DNA of 64,000 bases from Puffinus mauretanicus (GCA_023333565.1 JAJKFH010002994.1:744001-808000); one strand, 5' to 3'. Shown: positions 37,036 through 50,249, counted from the stretch's first letter. The notes: generated by a model from the sequence alone, not told the origin. Numbers and translations are program-made.

Positions 37036-40000
37036 AGGTTAAGTTATGACATCTGCTTTTATTTTAAACTTAAACTGCTTTCAAAAAGACTCTCTCTGAA
37101 AAAGTGTGAGTTTTTTGTTTCTTTTTTTTTTTCCTTCCTTTGTGCCCCTGCAAAAATATAGCATAATTGTCTTAGTACCACTGTAATTCTTTGGCATGAC
37201 TCTTTGACTTCTGACTACACTAGTATTTCCTTTCTCTTTTATCTTTTCAATTTTTTTCTTCATATATTTATTTTAATAAGTAGAACAATCTATTTTTGCA
37301 GTTAGAAGAATGCAAAATTCAATTTATCTCACAGAACACCTAAAATTAATTCACGCAGAAAGGGGGGTGGTGGAAGATTTAGGTCCTGACTGTAAGCTTT
37401 TGACTGGAGTCATTTGTCATTTTGCTTCGTGGATTGGAGCAATGAAGGTTTTATAGTGTAAGCCCTTCAAGTGACAGAGCAGCGTGTGATTTCACACTGC
37501 TGTGTCAGGGTTTCCTTTTCCAGGCCTTCATAAGCAGCCTATACAAATACGTATCTGCTTGAGACTGGTGTAGAGGGGAGTTGGACTGGACACGGTCCTA
37601 CTGTCTTCTTTTACACTCGGTGTGAAATTAGCTTTTCTGTGCTGAGGATGAGCACAAGGCATCTGGATCACTTGTGGTTGTAAGTGGATACAGACATCGT
37701 GCACATAGGACATTCATGTGAACTTCTCAGTGGTCTACCTCAGTTCTATAAGATGGTCACTGAAATATTATTTCTGCAGAAATCAGACAAAATATCTACC
37801 TGGAGGCGTGTTTGATGCTGGAGTTTGATGATGCCAAACTGGGGATACATTCCGATCTTTGAAGGTACTGCCTGGGATCACATGGCTGAATAATCCTTTG
37901 AAGGAATTAGGTTGCTCACTGCCTCCTGCTGATCAGTTGCATTTTCAACTGGTGGGATCAGTTTGCTGTGGCAAAGTGGTACTGGGGCAAAGAAACAACT
38001 GTAATGGAGTCTGTGGAGTCTGGCTTTAGTGATGAGATGGAAACAGAGGGACCGGCATATCTTCATGGTAGACGCAACCAGAAATCCTCTTTGTCAGAAG
38101 CTTTCAAAGGACCGGGTATCAAGGGCTAGTTGCCTATTTCTGCAGAAGCAGAACTTCCCTGAAATGCCTTTTCAATGGAAAATGAAGCGCAAAGAGCATT
38201 GAAGGCTCTGATAGTGGAGATGCTTTGTGGCTGCTGAGGGAGTGGGGGAAGCTGAGTGTGCAGGTTCCTGATCCTTCCAGTCAGTTTCCACAAGTCCCTG
38301 CTTGTCAACACCCCCTTTTCCAAGGTTATTTATGTTTCTGTCTGTTGCTGAGAGCTCTTGGATCCAAATGAATTGAATTAGTTCACACCTGCCATATAAA
38401 CCACTAATACTGTAATAAGTGAGTGGGCTTCGCTACCAAGAGCTGTGCGTTTCAGGTAGGATGCGAATCTGTGCTCTTCTCTGTCACTGAAGGAGAAAGC
38501 AGGGTAGCAGGGCTGGGTCAGGCCTCCCTCCTGCCATGCTTTGCAGAGTCAGTGGGAGCTCCAGAGTGGCTTCAGAGACACCCTTCTTCCTTGTTCCTTC
38601 ACCAAGTGAGCAGTGCTGGCAGGGGAGGCAGAACAACAGTCAGGTTTGCCTCATAACATCCTGCTAATGCATCTCCTTCCTCTAACAGTGACTGATGGCC
38701 TGGGCCCCACCACAGCACTGTAAAACCAAGTAGCACCCGAAGCCTCTCACTTCAACTCAATGAAGTGAAGGGAATGGAGGAAGAGCTAGGAAGCAACAAG
38801 GAGGCAGTTGGGAAATGCTCCCTTACTAACACAGCCTCTGTCATTGCAACTTTCAGCCTGCTCTGGGTGTTTACTTGTCAGGATGTGTGTGATGTCTCAG
38901 AGTGTCAAGGGAGAGGAACGTGTCATTTGATCTTGCCCAAAGTGGCTGCCAGTAGCCCTGGTTCCTCAGCCTTTCATTGTTGCTATGTTATTAGTATTAT
39001 GCCAGAGCTGCAGAAAGATCTTTGAAACGTGCATTATAATCGATGCAAGGCAAAATTTGCACTTGGAGTGGTATAAATAGTGCATAAATATCCTTCTTGC
39101 TGTCTGCACTGAGGTGAGTTTTGTCTCCAGAGCTTCCACTGTTTTCATTGCTTTTTTTTTTCCCTTCACAATACTGAATTGACTGACTTTATCTTGGCAC
39201 TTTCTGTGTCTTGCCAAAAAACCAAACTCAAAATAGATTTCTGGGGTGCATTTCAGATAGTTTTTCTGGGCCACTGAAAGAAGAAAAGGTTCTTTTAAAG
39301 AATGCAATTTATTTTACTCACTTCATCCTGAATTTATGCATGGGCCATTAGCTGCCAGCTGAGTGGTAAACACATAAATGGTGGTGGTACTGCCTACATC
39401 TCAGATCCACTTTCTCCCCTCCAAAAGCTTTTCCCTTCTCGCTAGCTGTGGTTATGAGCTAGAAAAACTCACTTAACCCTTTTCCACCAGCAGAATTAAC
39501 TTCCATTAATGTTATGAGTGCTTCAGGCAAAAGAGCATTGGTTTGTTACACCTCCTCTGAGATGCCTCCTTTACGGTGTTGAACAGATTGAATGACAAGG
39601 CAGTCACTTAAAAACCTGTTTGAAGATCATTTACGAAGAAAGGGAAGTTTTGTGGCAAAGTTATTTGGGAAGTGGAAAGTCTCAATTCAGCTCCCAGCTC
39701 TTTAGGAGTCTCTTGGCATGAACCTGGAATGCAAAATCTCTGGTTTTCCTGACCTTCATCTTTTTTGTACCAATTTTTTCCTCTGGAAAAGGCTATCAGT
39801 GAGCTATGCTGGGGGCATGGCAGTAGAAAATGTAGTCCTTTATCTCCCTGAGCTCTAACCCTTTGTGTAGAAATGAGAGATAACACTGCTTCCTTGTTGT
39901 GCATTTTCTGCCCTTTATTTAGAGCGGGAGACCTGATCTCAAAAAGGAGCATAAAGTATAACACAAATTTAAAATGTAAATGAATGTCAGTGTCTTATAA

Positions 40001-40574
40001 TCCCTTGTCCATGTAATTTCAAGTTAACTAGTGTTGGTGAAGTGACTACAATCTCATATTCCACCTTTGTAGGTTATGTTTATACGCAGGTCTCATTGAA
40101 TTTCTGCATAGTTATGAGATCTTGAGGAATAGCCAGAGCCCATTTTACTTAGTAATGGAGTAGGTTGTGAATAGGTCTGTTGTTGAAGCATTTACTGTTT
40201 TTCAACTTAAGTTATGGTTTCATATAAATAATATATGTAGTTAGTCAATGCCTGGGAAATGCATTCTTTTCCTTGTGAAATATTTATGGACGTCAGTGCC
40301 TACTAAGTACCCAGTCAATTTTGAGAATACAGCTCTAGTAAGAAGGCTTGGTTGCCTTTAAATTCTTGGCCAGAGATTGGCAGGGTGGGACAGACCTGTT
40401 AGCTGAAACATACTGGAAATCTGCCATTTTCTCTATTGATTTCCCCCCAACCCCTTCCCCTTGTGTGTGTGGTCTGTCCACCTCCCAAGGATTTTGAAAA
40501 CGCATTTTATGTTGGTGAAAGTTTCTGTACTGACAGCAAAGACAATTAAATCCTCTACATCACTAGGGGACAGG
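37036..40574. other. unassigned non-coding stretch
   Basis: Nothing recognised apart from T-rich tracts at 37113-37135 and 39150-39163. Short open frames on both strands without motifs. Confidence 0.5.
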
Positions 40575-40612
40575 TACAGTATGAACTGGTAAAAAAGATA
40601 ATTCATACTGTA
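40575..40612. repeat. perfect 11-bp inverted repeat with 16-base loop
   Basis: TACAGTATGAA at 40575-40585 is the exact reverse complement of TTCATACTGTA at 40602-40612. Could be a small hairpin or chance. Confidence 0.6.
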
Positions 40613-43600
40613 ATTGCAATCTGTTGGGATTTTCACTTGTCAATCAAATAATCAAAATTATCTGAATATTTTCTATAACAAATTATAACCTCCAAAATGC
40701 TGCCACTATTCACATGCGGTGCAATTTTGCCCAGTGTAGAATTCCCATGTGTGCCTTCTGCTTTTCTCAAGTCTTCAGGGTGGAAATGAGAATTAATCCA
40801 GATATGGGTTTACTGGTAGGATAATCCAATGTGACATGCATACTGGGGGTCATCTGAGACCTCCTTTGAGTTTTCTAGCCTGCTAAGAGGTGTTCCTATG
40901 TGAGGTCTGCTGTGATTTAAGACAAAGAAAGGATATGCTCAGTCTTTACCTGAGATAATATTTCAGTCTTCAGATTTGCTGTTGGAAATCACATCCTTTT
41001 TGTCACAGGGCTCTGTCCTTCTCTTTGACTGGATGACAAGTCTTTATAAAGAATCAGACGTCAAAGAAGTGGACACCTGAATTGTTTTTTAAGAAATCAG
41101 CATGCCAGTTCCTGAACTTGAAACAGGCACTTGGGGCGCAGAGGTGGGTGAGCACCTTGAAGTATCAAGGTTTTGTATAGGCAAAGAGTTGGCTGAAAAT
41201 CTTCCATGATGAAGTTCAGTCCTGAAAGACCCACCCTGAATTCAAGAATTTGCAAATTGGTTTGAACTGACTCAAGTCATCTTAATAATTTTTTTTTTTT
41301 TTGTCCAGTTCTGACTCCTACAGGCTGCGAAGAGGCAGCACTTGCACAGACCAATGAAAAGCTGCCTTCGTAATGCTTACTGCAGTTTTCTGCTCTGGTG
41401 GTCTGTGAATGGATGATTTTCTTTTTTTTGCTTAATAAACAGCTCTCATGTATCTGTCTGAAACTCACACCATTAAAGCCTTAACTCAGCAAGCTAAAAT
41501 GGTGTATTTTTTTTCCTTACCTACATGTCAAGTCATAAACATCAGCTTTAGTAATAAATATTTCTATTTTATATTTTTATGCCTTTGTCCCAGTTGTATT
41601 TTCAAGGCTAAGGGCTTCAGTGTGAGATTCTTGCTGCATGTTTAACAAACAAATAGTGAAAAATAAGATATGCTGATGTGGAAATTATTATACATAAATC
41701 ATTAAAAAATGCTCTTTTTTAGAGAAGGGAATCACAAAAGGAGTCATTGACCTGAATAAAAGAAGCTCAGCTATACTCCAGAGAATTTGCCATTTTCAAT
41801 ACGTTAGTGCTTGCTAACAATTGTAATTTATTAATCCTGTTCTCTCTTCTTTTCCTCTCTACTTGCACATTTGCTTTTTATTGTAAGCAAGAATTGTATT
41901 TATTTTCTGAGAGTGTAAATTGATCTTGTGGTCACTGATAACCACTAAAAGCTACTTGATAGTCAAAACAATCTCTCAAAAGACCCATAACCAAAGTAGG
42001 TAGAAAAGGCCTCCTCACTAGATCATTCAATTTTAATATTTCTAAGAGAAAAAGCAGTATTTGCATCCTGAAACAGAGCCAAGGATATCCTGGCCTGATT
42101 TGCAGGTCATAACTCTCCTCATGGTCTGTTTGGAAACAGAAGCTCCCTGCCTAGTGCAAATTGATGTAGCTCTGCTGCTCCAAATGAAATACAGACAGCT
42201 ATGCTGATAGACTCCAGGATATAGAGCGGTGATAGGATTTTTCATAATCTCTGGAAAACCAGGATGTCTATTTTGCTATTTAAATGGGAGCTGAACTCTT
42301 GGAAATTGTGTTTCTCATACAGAGAAACTAGAAACAGAGTTTAGAGAGCACAGGTAGATTACTATGTGTTATCTTATTTTTATTTACATCTTGAGTATAT
42401 CTGTTGTATAGAGGCTTTACTTGTTAAAAAGCTATCAGGCCCCTGCTTCCATCCTTGGCACCCCAAAGCTTCCACCTACATTCAGTATTTGCCAAATATG
42501 TATTCATATCCATGTACAGGTATATGTACATGCACACCTGCACTAACAGATGTGATTGTCTTTTTCTTCATGTCTCTGTTTTCCAAATGAAGATGCAATA
42601 GTTTAGTATTTTATACACCCAGCAACCAGAACTGCAAAGAAAGAGGCAAGAAATTAAATATAGTCCAGGGTTAGGTAATCTTATCTCAGTAAATATCCAG
42701 TTCTAATTTCTAATCACCAGATGTTTGTCTGAAGCATGAGTTTTCTCTCTCCCAATACTTCTTCCAGTTACCTGTAAAATTGCCTAGCTTCACTTTGAAT
42801 TGAGTTGTAGTCTCAGCACCATGTTTTGTTTTATTTAACAAATGTTGACTTTTTTTATAAGATTTGTTTTCTTCTTTTGTTAATGTACTCAGAATTTGTC
42901 TAAGGAGTTTTTTTTTTTTTGTGCGTCTTCCCTGTGGTATGTCGTAAACTTACTGACAGAAGCAATTGAGTACTTAACTGATCATTAGTGCTCAAGTTTC
43001 CCCTTCAGCTGCAGCCATTCTATTTGTGAAGCTAGGCTGTGATGTGCCTGCTGTCTGTATTCAAGGTTTAAATCTTACTCAGATTCAGTAGGTGCTGTGC
43101 ATAGCTTAGCTCTTGTCAAGTCTGGAAATTATATTTTTTTTCCCCCAGTTATGTTGGTAAGATGAGGTGCTTGCTTCCTAGAACACTTCCCCTCAACCCC
43201 CTCCTCTTCAGTGTCTTTAAAAAATATTGGGGAAAAAGATATGAAATAAGCCAGCATGCAAAGAGAAATAACCAAGAAATACGTGGTATATTTGTGCCAT
43301 ACATTTTAGTAAATTCTTAATATGGACACAAGAGTATCTGATTTTGTAGATAAATTTCTGTATTCTTAGCATTTATTGAATCAGCAATGTACCCATCAAT
43401 TATGTAATACTAGCAGCTGGTCAGCCTTTCATGTGATGTACAGATTCCTTTTCTTCTTATAGTAATTATAGAATAATACTATTATTCTTCAGCACCTTTC
43501 TGCTAATATTCCTTAGACTGTCATCCAGCTACCAGTTACGTGTATGTAAATGCAGATCCTAATTTAGAAGAAGAATTAACTTTGAATAAAGCATTAGTTT

Positions 43601-43977
43601 ATACTGATAGGCTTAGAAAAGAGCTTCTTTCCAGATGGAAACTGTTGGACAGGTTAAAGAAACAATTGTCAGTATCACTCCTCCTATGTGCCTGAGCAGT
43701 TTCGGAAAGAGGGTTCTAATTATTGGCCTCAGACAAACAGAAGGATATAAAAGCCTGTATTTCACAATCCTTCTGTACATCGCAGGTACCTTTCTGGCCC
43801 TCTGAGAAAACCTGTCACTGCCTCCCTCAATATTAGGAGGTCACAGTATTCTTTAGCACATTTGCAGATTATGCCTTCCTCCTTTTTCTCCCTTCTTTCA
43901 CTTCTTTCTGAATTTATTTACTATCTGTGTTGGGGAAAATTTGACACTATCAAAAATGGGGCGTTGGTGATTCGAAA
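40613..43977. other. unassigned non-coding stretch
   Basis: T-rich runs at 41287-41302 and 42908-42920. A piece at 42276-42302 ('atttaaatgggagctgaact') matches the old repeat at 11837. No gene seen. Confidence 0.5.
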
Positions 43978-44262
43978 CCTTTCTTCCTGGTATGCAGTGA
44001 TAGGACTCGTGGGAATGGTTCGACGCCACAGCAGGGGAGGTTTAGACCGGACATTAGGAAGCATTTCTTTACCTAGAGGGTGGTCAAACACTGCAACAGG
44101 CTTCCTAGAGGGGTGGTCGATGCCCCCAAGCCTGTCAGTGTTTAAGAGGCATTTGGACAATGCCCTTAACATGCTTTAACTTTTGTCAGCCCTGAACTGG
44201 TCAGGCAGTTGGACTAGATGATCATTGTAGTTCCAACTGAAATAGTCTATTCTATTCTAAAA
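43978..44262 (+). mobile_element. CR1 LINE 3' fragment (TTCTA-tailed subfamily)
   Basis: Words of CR1 in order: 'gcagtgataggactcgtggg', 'gcaggggaggtttagaccgg', 'acattaggaagcatttcttt', 'aggcttcctagaggggtgg', 'ttggactagatgatcattgt', 'ttccaactgaaatagtctat', then a short TTCTA-type tail ending near 44262. This encodes only the decayed C-terminal end of the reverse-transcriptase protein plus the 3' UTR, with the usual 5' truncation. A plus-strand open frame (43862-44179) crosses it by chance. Tail type fits bird CR1 subfamilies. Confidence 0.88.
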
Positions 44263-44400
44263 TAGAAAAGGTAAATACATTGATGACAGATCCCTTATTT
44301 TCACTCACCTGATACATCCCACATTATTTCACAATAATTAAGACCATAGTGAGGAACAGTCAGTAGCTGAAGGGAGTGGAAACCAGTTCTCCAGTAGCTA
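44263..44400. other. unassigned non-coding stretch
   Basis: Short stretch between the CR1 tail and a tandem repeat; nothing recognised. Confidence 0.5.
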
Positions 44401-44428
44401 CAGAGCTGTAGCAACAGAGCTGTAGCAA
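44401..44428. repeat. perfect two-copy 14-bp tandem repeat
   Basis: CAGAGCTGTAGCAA occurs at 44401-44414 and again at 44415-44428 without change. Confidence 0.9.
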
Positions 44429-44633
44429 AGAGATCATCTGATTCTAGCTATGCAAGGATCTTGCACAATTCCTGCCAGTTTCTCTCTGAGACTAGGAACA
44501 GAAAAATAAGACGTTAAGAAACAGCAATGTACAGAAGGCAAAACAGCAGACCACTGACCTTTCCAATGTGGTCTCCTGCCATGCTTCTCTAAATAATGAT
44601 TTATTGTAAAGAACACGTATTTTCTTTTCTATT

Positions 44634-44649
44634 AAACAAACAAACAAAC
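44634..44649. repeat. AAAC microsatellite
   Basis: Four units of AAAC. Confidence 0.85.
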
Positions 44650-44984
44650 TCAACAACACACTTCAGGAAACTGTCAAAGAATTTGGGGTCTGATTCATAG
44701 CCTATTGAGGGAATAGAAAATACTTCTCGTTATGCATATATTGGTCACTTTTTTAGAAATGGTTGCAATGGAAAACCTTAAGTTGGGCAGATGTTAAACA
44801 TCTGGTATCAGACCAAGGGCTTCTTTCTACAAAATGCTGAGTAAAGCTGGCTAGAAAACAAAACATCTGTTTTAGGAAAAATGTGGATGGTTTAGAATTT
44901 TTGTCTCATCAAAATAAAAATAAGACCTCTTGTTAAAGAGAGAGCAAGTGAGCAGAATAGAGGTTCAGCTCACAGCATGCCAAA

Positions 44985-45060
44985 GCCTGGTTCTGAGGGT
45001 ATTCCTATAAGATGTAGGAGACCAGGGTTCATGTTTATGGTCTGCACACCTCCTTGACTA
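44985..45060 (+). repeat. tRNA-like SINE head, diverged
   Basis: 'gaggtattc'-type start, then 'aagatgtaggagaccagggt' and 'tcatgtttatggtctgcaca', compares with the family order gggatgtgggagacccaggttcaagtccctgctctgc. A decayed tRNA-derived head, possibly the first of three in 300 bases. Confidence 0.45.
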
Positions 45061-45142
45061 GGATCAATCTGTTAAGCACAATTGTTCCTGTTAGATTGGT
45101 TCTGACTTCATAAAAATCCCATTCCTTGGGGCAGAGGAGAGA

Positions 45143-45300
45143 CGATGACCCAGAGGTTGGGGTATTTGCAATGACTGTGAGAAGACTATGTCAAATTCTT
45201 GCTCTGCTTATTTGGAGCCAACTCAATCTTTCCTCTATCACATGGTATAAATCCACATCACCAGGGAATGTGCTAACCACTGGGCTGCCTGCTATGCTGG
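45143..45300. repeat. inverted pair of tRNA-like SINE heads
   Basis: Left arm (about 45143-45215, plus) reads 'acccagaggttggggtattt' through 'aattcttgctctgctta'. Right arm (about 45216-45300) reads in reverse complement 'gcccagtggttagcacattc', ending at 'tttggagcc'. The arms are the same head in opposite orientation, joined at the 3' side of each. Such palindromic elements are common in turtles and crocodilians. Both arms are diverged. Confidence 0.6.
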
Positions 45301-46084
45301 GATCCTTTCCCATCAAGTTTTGTCCATCGGTCTCAAGTTGGGCTGAAAGATTCTTCCCAGCAAGCATTTTGTTGAAACTGATGTGTTTCCCACAAAAAGT
45401 TTCAGTTCTGAAAGATCAGCATTTTCTGTTCCCCCCCCCAAAAAAAAAGTCTTGTTGGAAAATTCCTGACTAGCACCAGCACTGAACACTGATGAGGTCA
45501 ATTGACCGCTTGCATCCTTCCAATGTTTATGTCTTTTTATTTCAAAACAGTTAGAGAGCTGCTCTTCTGGGCAGGAAATTGCAGAAAAGCCAAGGCTGCA
45601 TTTGAATAGTGCATTCAACCGTAACTTGCACTGAGTGCAATTTTGAAATAATCTTTATATTGAAGATGTTGTCTCAACTATCTATTGAACACACTGTACC
45701 TCCCACGTGCGTAATCTTCCTGCTTTGCACAAAACATAAAATTTATCTCTTAAATACCAGAGCCAATACCATAAGAAAGAGGCCTGAAAAAAGAAACTTT
45801 GTAATATAACCCGTAAGTCCATTGCAAAGGGATTTTCACTGTCAGATGAAGACTCACTGGGAATGTGTGTACTAAGAAGGGAGGGGAAGAACAGATAAGG
45901 TGGTCAGAAAGGTCTAAACAATTCTTGCAGGAGTTTGTCCTCAGCAGAAAGGCAAAGAATGCTAAACGAAGATTTTATTGGCATTAGAAATGTGACAACT
46001 ATAGGCAGCATGCATGTGGCGCAGCTTTCCTTGTCAGCACATTACTGTTTATATTCCTACCGTTGCTGTTGGTCTATTGAAGGG
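45301..46084. other. unassigned non-coding stretch
   Basis: Contains a C run joined to an A run at 45432-45450. Opposed open frames (45126-45473 plus, 45313-45618 minus) show no motif. Confidence 0.5.
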
Positions 46085-46205
46085 TTCTCAGACAACTAAC
46101 TTTCCCCTTGGTGCTCCTGTTTCCATAGCTGTAAAGTGGTGTCAATGACATTTGTTGCCTTTGTAAAGCACTTTGAGATCTATGGGCAAAAGGGATGTGT
46201 TAGGG
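46085..46205 (+). repeat. MIR-type SINE relic, 3' half
   Basis: 'ctgtttccatagctgtaaag', 'tggtgtcaatgac', 'ttgtaaagcactttgagatc' match the core end and tail of MIR-type elements (gtttccccatctgtaaaatg, tgtaaagcgctttgagatc). Confidence 0.75.
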
Positions 46206-47392
46206 TTGTTCTTAGTTCAGAAAGGGAAGTCATCCTTATCTTCCTATGTCTCTTTCTTCTTAGGGATTTTTTTTCTGTTAGGAAGAAACTAGTGACTGCA
46301 AACTAGTGAACTTAGAAGTGGCCAACAGTCTTGACCTCTGAGCCAAGGATCAAACCTTCCTGTAGCTTAGTTGTAGGATACAGATTATGTGCACTGAAGG
46401 TGTATGCAGGTATTTGGAAAGTAATTTACAGGTGACAGATGGTGACAATTCTCTGGGTGTCCCATTGCAACATGTGTTGAGCTAAAAAGCTGGGTCAGAG
46501 GCAAGCCAGTGATGCTGACCTCAGAGTAAGCATCTTTACCCAACTGGCACCATTCAGATCAGTCAGCAGCCCTGCACCAAATTGTCCTATTGCTGGTCAC
46601 ACAATTTATCCTGGCATGAGGGCTGTCTTGAGCTACGTCTCAACTCTGTGTACTTCAAAGCCTCAGGCTGGCCAACCAGGGCACGTACTTACACTACTCC
46701 CTCTTTCAGGTTATTATGGCTTGTGCTTGTTGACATGCTCATAACACTTAACTATCCCAGTATGCAGTGACTGTCCTCAGAAGATTCTAGTATGCATAGA
46801 AAAGGCAGGCACAAAGAAGTAATGTGTTTTGCTCATGAGTAAAACAAGACCAAAGAGAAGATAATATGCATTTAATAGAAATCATATAATATTTTTAAAA
46901 AAACCATTGCAATGTTGCCATTTTCTATAACGAATTGTCTGCATTTAGGTCACAGTAAAAAAATGTTTTAATGCCTTTGAGCCCTTATCACCTATTGCCA
47001 TGGGCCTCAGAGGCAATCAGTAACACAGCCAAAGCAGCTGTATTTAGAGACTTTGTTCTGCCATTTGATTCCTGAGCAGATTTTTCATGACCAACATAGA
47101 GATTGGAACAACTGACTATTCAGGAAACCTTGTTATAGAATGAGATCCCATACTCCAATCCCACAGCTAATTGTCCCCAGCTGAGAAATCCAGCATTGCT
47201 TTATCAGCAAAGTTACAAATATTTACTGAGGAACAGAAGTCAAATGGGAAGAACTGTCTAATCCAAGCTATGTATGCTTATAACTGCCCTGAGCATGAAA
47301 ACAACTGGTTTTTCTCAATTTTTCTTGCTATATGGGTGGTCTCCAGTGTTATCCATAAATAATCTTTTTTTATTTTTTTTTACTTTGTACAG
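46206..47392. other. unassigned non-coding stretch
   Basis: Nothing recognised. It ends in a T-rich tract that forms the acceptor for the next entry. Confidence 0.5.
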
Positions 47393-47571
47393 TATAAAGA
47401 GGATAATAACCGTACCAGCTTCACCAGCCCATGGAGAGAACAGCTGAAGAGAGCATGTGAAATTGCTATGATGAATAGCGGAAGAGGGGAAGGCTTCTTG
47501 CAGTGAGAGACATCAAAGCAGCACTTCAGGCCAGGAGGCAAACTGAAAAAAAACTTTTTTGGATGTAACCA
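47393..47571 (+). other. candidate exon of an unknown transcript
   Basis: A long T-rich tract ending 'ctttgtacag' (to 47392) makes a strong splice acceptor. One frame is open at once for 37 codons (47393-47503, starting YKEDNNRTSFTSPWREQLKR) and ends at TGA 47504-47506; the other two frames stop early. Either this is the last coding exon with a 3' UTR (an AATAAA lies near 47645), or a non-coding exon ending at the donor-like 'accag|gtaggt' (47571/47572). I do not recognise the peptide. Splice-like words are common by chance, so this is only a candidate. Confidence 0.25.
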
Positions 47572-50249
47572 GGTAGGTTGCTAGGATTGTATTAGGAGTG
47601 GTGTATGGTGTTATAGAACAGAAAGCCAAAAGTTCTGCACGCAAAATAAAACCAAAGAAAAATGAATGCAGTAAAATAGGTGATTCAAACCTTATCTAAA
47701 TTAAGGAAGGAAAACTGAAGTGCTATTCCAAAGAAAGAGCTTGATCTCAATCAAACAGAAGAGATTCTAAAAAAGTAATCTGTAGCTTAACATGGGCACA
47801 GCAATGAGAAGTTTACCTTGAAAAATCAATTGCAATTGCTGGAATAGTTTCTCTCTAGGTATATCACAGTATCTGAGATTCCAACCAGTACTATAGTCTG
47901 GTATGCTAGGCACTGTCTGGTATGCCAGCACTGTCCGCTGTCACCGTTTCCAGATTCAGTCTAGTCAAAGACTCATGAAAAAACCAGCTCAAAAGTCGTC
48001 AGTCTTCTGGCCATCACACAGCAGACTAGTGCTGCAGATCTAATACACAGCAGTCTTTCCTAAATTCCTAGTGGCTCTGTATCCTCTTTCCTTCTAGAGA
48101 CAGTATGAGGATAGCTTCATTAGGGTCACAGGAGCTAGGCTATTGTGAAACTGTCTCAAGAGAGAAGAGAACCTTCCTCCTCTTTAGAGACACTGAAAGA
48201 GAAAATAATGTGTACCTTCTATTAAAAATGTGTCCTGCCAAGGAGGAGCAAGGCTTGAAACCAGTATGTTTCAAAGATATTAACCCCACCGTGCTCATAG
48301 TTAACTGTTTCAGCTCAGTGTGCAGTGATGGGTAGCAATAGTGGTGGCAGAGTTCTTCTTGGGAGCTTGAAAAGCAGTGACCTAAAAGCTTCTACTCCAG
48401 AGGCACGATCAAGCTGTTATGTCTGTCAAAGACACTGAACAAATTCATAATGTATATATAGAATATATGCAAACCACATCTATAGCATCCTGGCCTCCCC
48501 ACTGCCTTGAGTAGGTGCTAAAGAATCCAGATATCTCAAACAAAGGAGGTGTAAGTTGATTGACCGCTTTACCTCTAGATGCCTTTGGGCTATTGGTGGG
48601 AGGACTTGCTAAGCTTTAGTCTGACTCTGGCCAGTCAACACACTTGTGAAGGCCTCAGGCTAGTTTTGACTATTTGCTACCAGCAGCAGTCCAAATGTTA
48701 AAGATCAGCACATGAGATAAATATTAACAGAATTTCAGGCCAACAGCACCGCAGTAAAATACTGCCGTATGTTGAGATGTTTTTTCCCCTGATCTATAGC
48801 TGTGTGTGAGTTTATGCTAGTGGCCCTCTTCTCCATTTCACTAATGACAGCTTTAAACCTCCTTTATCAACAAGTTGCCTTAAGCTATGACATGACTGGC
48901 TTTGCCCATCTCTCTGTACACTTGGCACTCTTCCTTCTTCTCAAAGTGCTTTGGAAACTCACATACATCATGGTGGGACACTGAATCTATTGCTGGCTTA
49001 GTGATGAACAGATGTCAGGAAAAAAAATGGTAACAGGAGAAAGTCTGAAAAAAGTATTCTTCCATGAGGGCCTTCCACCTAGCAGAGGCATTAGTAAAAT
49101 GCAGGAGAGTCTTTCTTCAGGATGTTCAATGGCAATCAGTTTAGGTTATTCTTGAACGGAGTTTTCCTAAGGCAATAAATGTGGGAAGTTACGTTTCCAC
49201 CAGAGTGTTGGTGGAGCTTCTGTAGATGAGTGTGTGATCAATCTTGGACTAGCGTTTAGGTACATTGAATCCACAATGTTGCCTCTCTCTCTGAGGCGGA
49301 CATAAGACTTCTGGGTAAGTATGTTATCAGAAAAGGTATCTATATACCATTCACAAAAATAATTATGTATTTCAGAACACACTTCATTTTTTTTTTTAAG
49401 TAGTTCTTGAGTTCCCAAGTGCCTAAATCACTTCTGAAAATAAAATACCGACTCTTCAATCAGAAGCTTTGGAAAGTATTATCCTCTGTGTTTTTGAGTT
49501 ATGTTCCTCTTCAAGCACTTAAGTGATTTTTAAAGGCACTGATCATCCATAGATTGCTTTGAAGTTACTGACAGTTGTGAGTAGTCAGCACCTCTGGAGA
49601 AGTTGAGAAGTTTGGTGCTTCAGTTCATTTGCCTGTATTTTAAAACTGTGGCCTCTTCTTTTATTGGCTTTTGAGACAGGTGAAGTTCATAAAGTGAATA
49701 AGTATAAAAAACATAGTGCAGCAGAGGATTAAAAAGCAGGGAAGATGATGAGAAGAGAGATTGTGGCCGAGATTAAAAGGCAGGATTTCATTGGGATGTT
49801 TTCCTTATGTCAAGACCTCCTTTTTATTGCCTTTTTTTCCTTTATATGGAGTTGCACTGAAAAAGCTGCATCCTGACTCTCCCACGCCCCTGTATTTTAT
49901 CATGGTCAATGATGTACATCCTTGTAAAATGCAGGTTAAATATTTTCATGGTTAAATGTCACCTGGCTTGGTGGAAGCAGACGGCTCATATATAGGGCAG
50001 GTATGAATGAGTCATTTTATAAGTTACAGTCTCTGCTGCTCCCCCTCGTCTGTTCTCATCCTAAACCTAGCAAGGTCCTGTCACTGAAGTCACTTAAAAC
50101 CTGGAATGGAGAATTCATGCTGCAGCATACTGCGCTTGTATCCTGCAAGCCGCAGTTCTGAGCTGGGACTGTGTTTCCTGGCGGCAGTTCCTTATTCTCA
50201 GACTCCTCCGAGGCTTTGTGGTATGTTTCACATTTAATTTTGGAGGTCT
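47572..50249. other. unassigned non-coding stretch
   Basis: A short tandem repeat of 'gtctggtatgc' lies at 47896-47932 (units of about 19 and 18 bases). 48930-48965 has a weak MIR- or L2-like 'tcaaagtgctttggaaac'. No gene seen. Confidence 0.5.
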
